Source: CAWDJT01 sp963828705 (GTDB lineage: Bacteria > Desulfobacterota > Syntrophobacteria > Syntrophobacterales > Syntrophobacteraceae). Taken from it: a stretch of DNA of 64,000 nt. The DNA lies in contig CAWHGA010000026.1 of assembly GCA_963828705.1 (NCBI GenBank), positions 10,918 to 74,917 of the forward strand, given 5' to 3'. The translations under genes and the position numbers were made by a program. Each line of letters opens with the position of its first letter. Position 1 is the stretch's first letter. Shown one piece after another: positions 62,494 to 64,000 of the stretch. Below the pieces are notes generated by a model. That model was given only the letters and a program-made list of their open reading frames with translations. It was not told the origin of the DNA and did not search any database.

Positions 62494-64000
62494 ATGTCTA
62501 TGAACATGGGAAAAATTGATTCGACAGCGATTACGGGTTCAGTGATGGTGGTTGGCGGTGGGATTGCGGGCATGCAGGCAGCGCTCGATCTGGCGGATTC
62601 CGGATACTACGTCTATCTCGTGGAAAAGGAGCCGTCCATTGGTGGGGTGATGGCTCAACTGGACAAGACCTTCCCCACCAATGACTGCGCGATGTGAATT
62701 ATCTCGCCAAAACTGGTCGAGGTCGGCCGGCATCTAAATATTGAGTTGTTGACGTTGACAGACGTTCAGGAAGTGAGCGGGGCGCCCGGGAATTTCCAGG
62801 TGAAGCTGTTACAGCAACCGCGCTTCATCGATCTGGACAAGTGTACGGGCTGCGGGGAATGCGCCCAGGTGTGCCCCGTGGTCCGCAAGAACGAATACGA
62901 CATGGCCATGAGCGAGCGCCGTGCGGCCTACCGCCGGTATGCCCAGGCGGTACCGGGGGCGTTCGCCATCGAAAAGATCGGCGCATCCCCTTGCCGAGTG
63001 GCCTGCCCCAACGAAGTGAACGCCCATGCCTACATTGCGCTGATCGCTGAAGGCAGATACCCTGAAGCCATGGAAGTGATCCTGCGCAACCTGCCACTTC
63101 CGGGGGTTATCGGGCGGATCTGTCCTCATCCCTGTGAAACCGCATGCCGCCGTGGCGAGGTGGACGAGCCTCTGTCCATCTGTGCGCTCAAACGCTTCGT
63201 CGCGGATCAGGTGGATATCGAAAGCCTCCCCATTCCGACCATGGAAAAACGTTCCGAAAAGGTGGCCATCATCGGTTCGGGACCGGCCGGTCTGAGCGCC
63301 GCCTATTTCCTGGCGCTGGAAGGCTTCCAGGTGACCATTCTTGAAGCCTTGCCCCAACCCGGTGGGATGCTGCGAGTGGGCATTCCCGATTACCGCCTGC
63401 CGCCCGCGGTGCTCGACAAGGAAATTCGGGCCATCACCCGTCTGGGTGTGGATCTGCAGTGCAATACCGCCCTCGGACGCGATGTCACCATCGATGGTTT
63501 GTTCGCCCAGGGTTACAAGGCGGTGTATCTGGCCATCGGGGCCCATAAGAGCCTGAAACTCAACATCCCCGGCGAAGACGCCGAAGGGGTGCTTCACGGT
63601 GTGGATCTGCTGCGCCGCGCCAACTTGGGCGAACTGAAGGAACTCAAGGGAAGGGTGCTGGTCGTCGGCGGCGGCGATGTGGCCATCGATGCCGCGCGTG
63701 TGGCGTTGCGCCTCGGGGCCTCGCAGGTGAGCATCGTCTATCGCAGGTCTTCCCAGGAGATGCCCGCGCGCGCCAACGAAGTGGCCGATGCCCTGGCTGA
63801 AGGGATCGATATCCAGTATCTGACGGCGCCGCAAAAGGTCATCACCCAGGACAACCGGGTGGTGGGGCTGGAGTGCGGCCGGATGGAACTGGGAGAACCG
63901 GACCCGTCCGGACGTCGCCGTCCGGTGCCGGTTGCCGGCAGCGATTTCATCATGGATTGCGATTGGGTGGTGCCGGCCATTGGGCAGACGCCGGATTCGG
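62494..64000 (+). CDS. hdrA: Selenocysteine-containing heterodisulfide reductase subunit HdrA, GltD-like fusion (3' end outside window)
   Basis: ATG 62494 opens MSMNMGKIDSTAITG; VVGGGIAGMQAALDLADSGY is the FAD motif. An in-frame TGA at 62695-62697 (residue 68) stands in TFPTNDCAM-U-IISPKLVEV, where HdrA proteins have Cys (TNDCSMC...). After it the frame stays open to the window edge, more than 430 codons: a ferredoxin cluster motif CTGCGECAQVCPV, then a GltD/NfnB-like module (ACPNEVNAHAYIALIAEG, RICPHPCETACRRGEVDEP, KVAIIGSGPAGLSAAYFLAL, LVVGGGDVAIDAARVALRLG). HdrA carries the electron-bifurcating FAD of Hdr complexes. Read as selenocysteine, with a SECIS-like hairpin, the gene is one protein; standard tools would split it. 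Confidence 0.88.
62713..62730 (+). promoter_or_regulatory. Candidate bacterial SECIS element of hdrA
   Basis: CUGGUC (62713-62718) pairs with GGCCGG (62725-62730) through six pairs (two G-U), with loop GAGGUC (62719-62724) beginning with G and containing AGGUC as in the E. coli fdhF apical loop. The loop starts 22 bases after the TGA, inside the range of known bacterial SECIS elements. Confidence 0.7.

Noticed and set aside
62809..63834. Minus-strand ORF of 341 codons
   Set aside because: Antisense to hdrA, whose Fe-S and FAD motifs are unmistakable.

Overview
The window looks like a chromosomal piece from a deltaproteobacterium-type (Desulfobacterota, Syntrophobacter-like) anaerobe. Evidence: a RACo-type corrinoid reactivator, phenylacetate-CoA ligase, a heterodisulfide reductase HdrA fused to a GltD-like flavoprotein and read through an in-frame UGA (selenocysteine), an HflX with an extra N-terminal domain, and the gene order rpsF-rpsR-DUF2232-rplI-dnaB. 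The assignment is inference from gene content; no 16S rRNA is present.

Layout. 1-9.9 kb is a housekeeping block: RACo-like gene (cut by the edge), a frameshifted FtsB/DivIC-like gene, rpsF, rpsR, a DUF2232 membrane protein, rplI, dnaB, a phenylacetate-CoA ligase gene, hflX, then ribF on the other strand and tRNA-Leu(CAG). 9.9-16 kb is an accessory zone: a chimeric methylase/PsiE ORF, a GAF fragment, DUF1499, a TIGR01777 epimerase and a decayed ISAzo13-type transposase. 15.3-43.6 kb is a large set of genes typical of light or oxidative stress and membrane-lipid remodelling: two DUF523/DUF1722 (YbgA-like) genes, DUF1295, two cyclopropane-synthase-type methyltransferases, DUF1365, an FAD amine-oxidase-like protein, two DUF2878 proteins, DUF2177, lipocalin, a chalcone-isomerase-like protein, two SRPBCC proteins, a class II photolyase and an SDR. 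Embedded in it are a P-type (Ca2+/Mg2+-like) ATPase and a sulfane-sulfur module: two YeeE/YedE proteins, one carrying three rhodanese domains, plus an exported metallo-beta-lactamase protein with three more rhodanese domains.

43.5-47.5 kb holds an ArsA-type ATPase operon, an ADP-ribosylglycohydrolase and a small coiled-coil protein. 47.8-52 kb is mobile: an IS1634-like element, group II intron remnants, a zinc-ribbon membrane protein and a MazEF-type toxin-antitoxin pair. 52-64 kb has an AhpD-like protein divergent from a LysR regulator, a giant AsmA-like protein, a GT87-type membrane glycosyltransferase, a periplasmic substrate-binding protein paired with a PAS histidine kinase, and finally selenoprotein hdrA behind a strong sigma70-type promoter.

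A striking global feature is that roughly 25 conserved genes or gene ends are broken by single-base shifts, nearly all equivalent to one extra base. Some hit housekeeping genes, so uncorrected sequencing or assembly errors are the first explanation, although true decay is likely for the transposases and truncated genes. Spans of such genes are given as the reconstructed gene.
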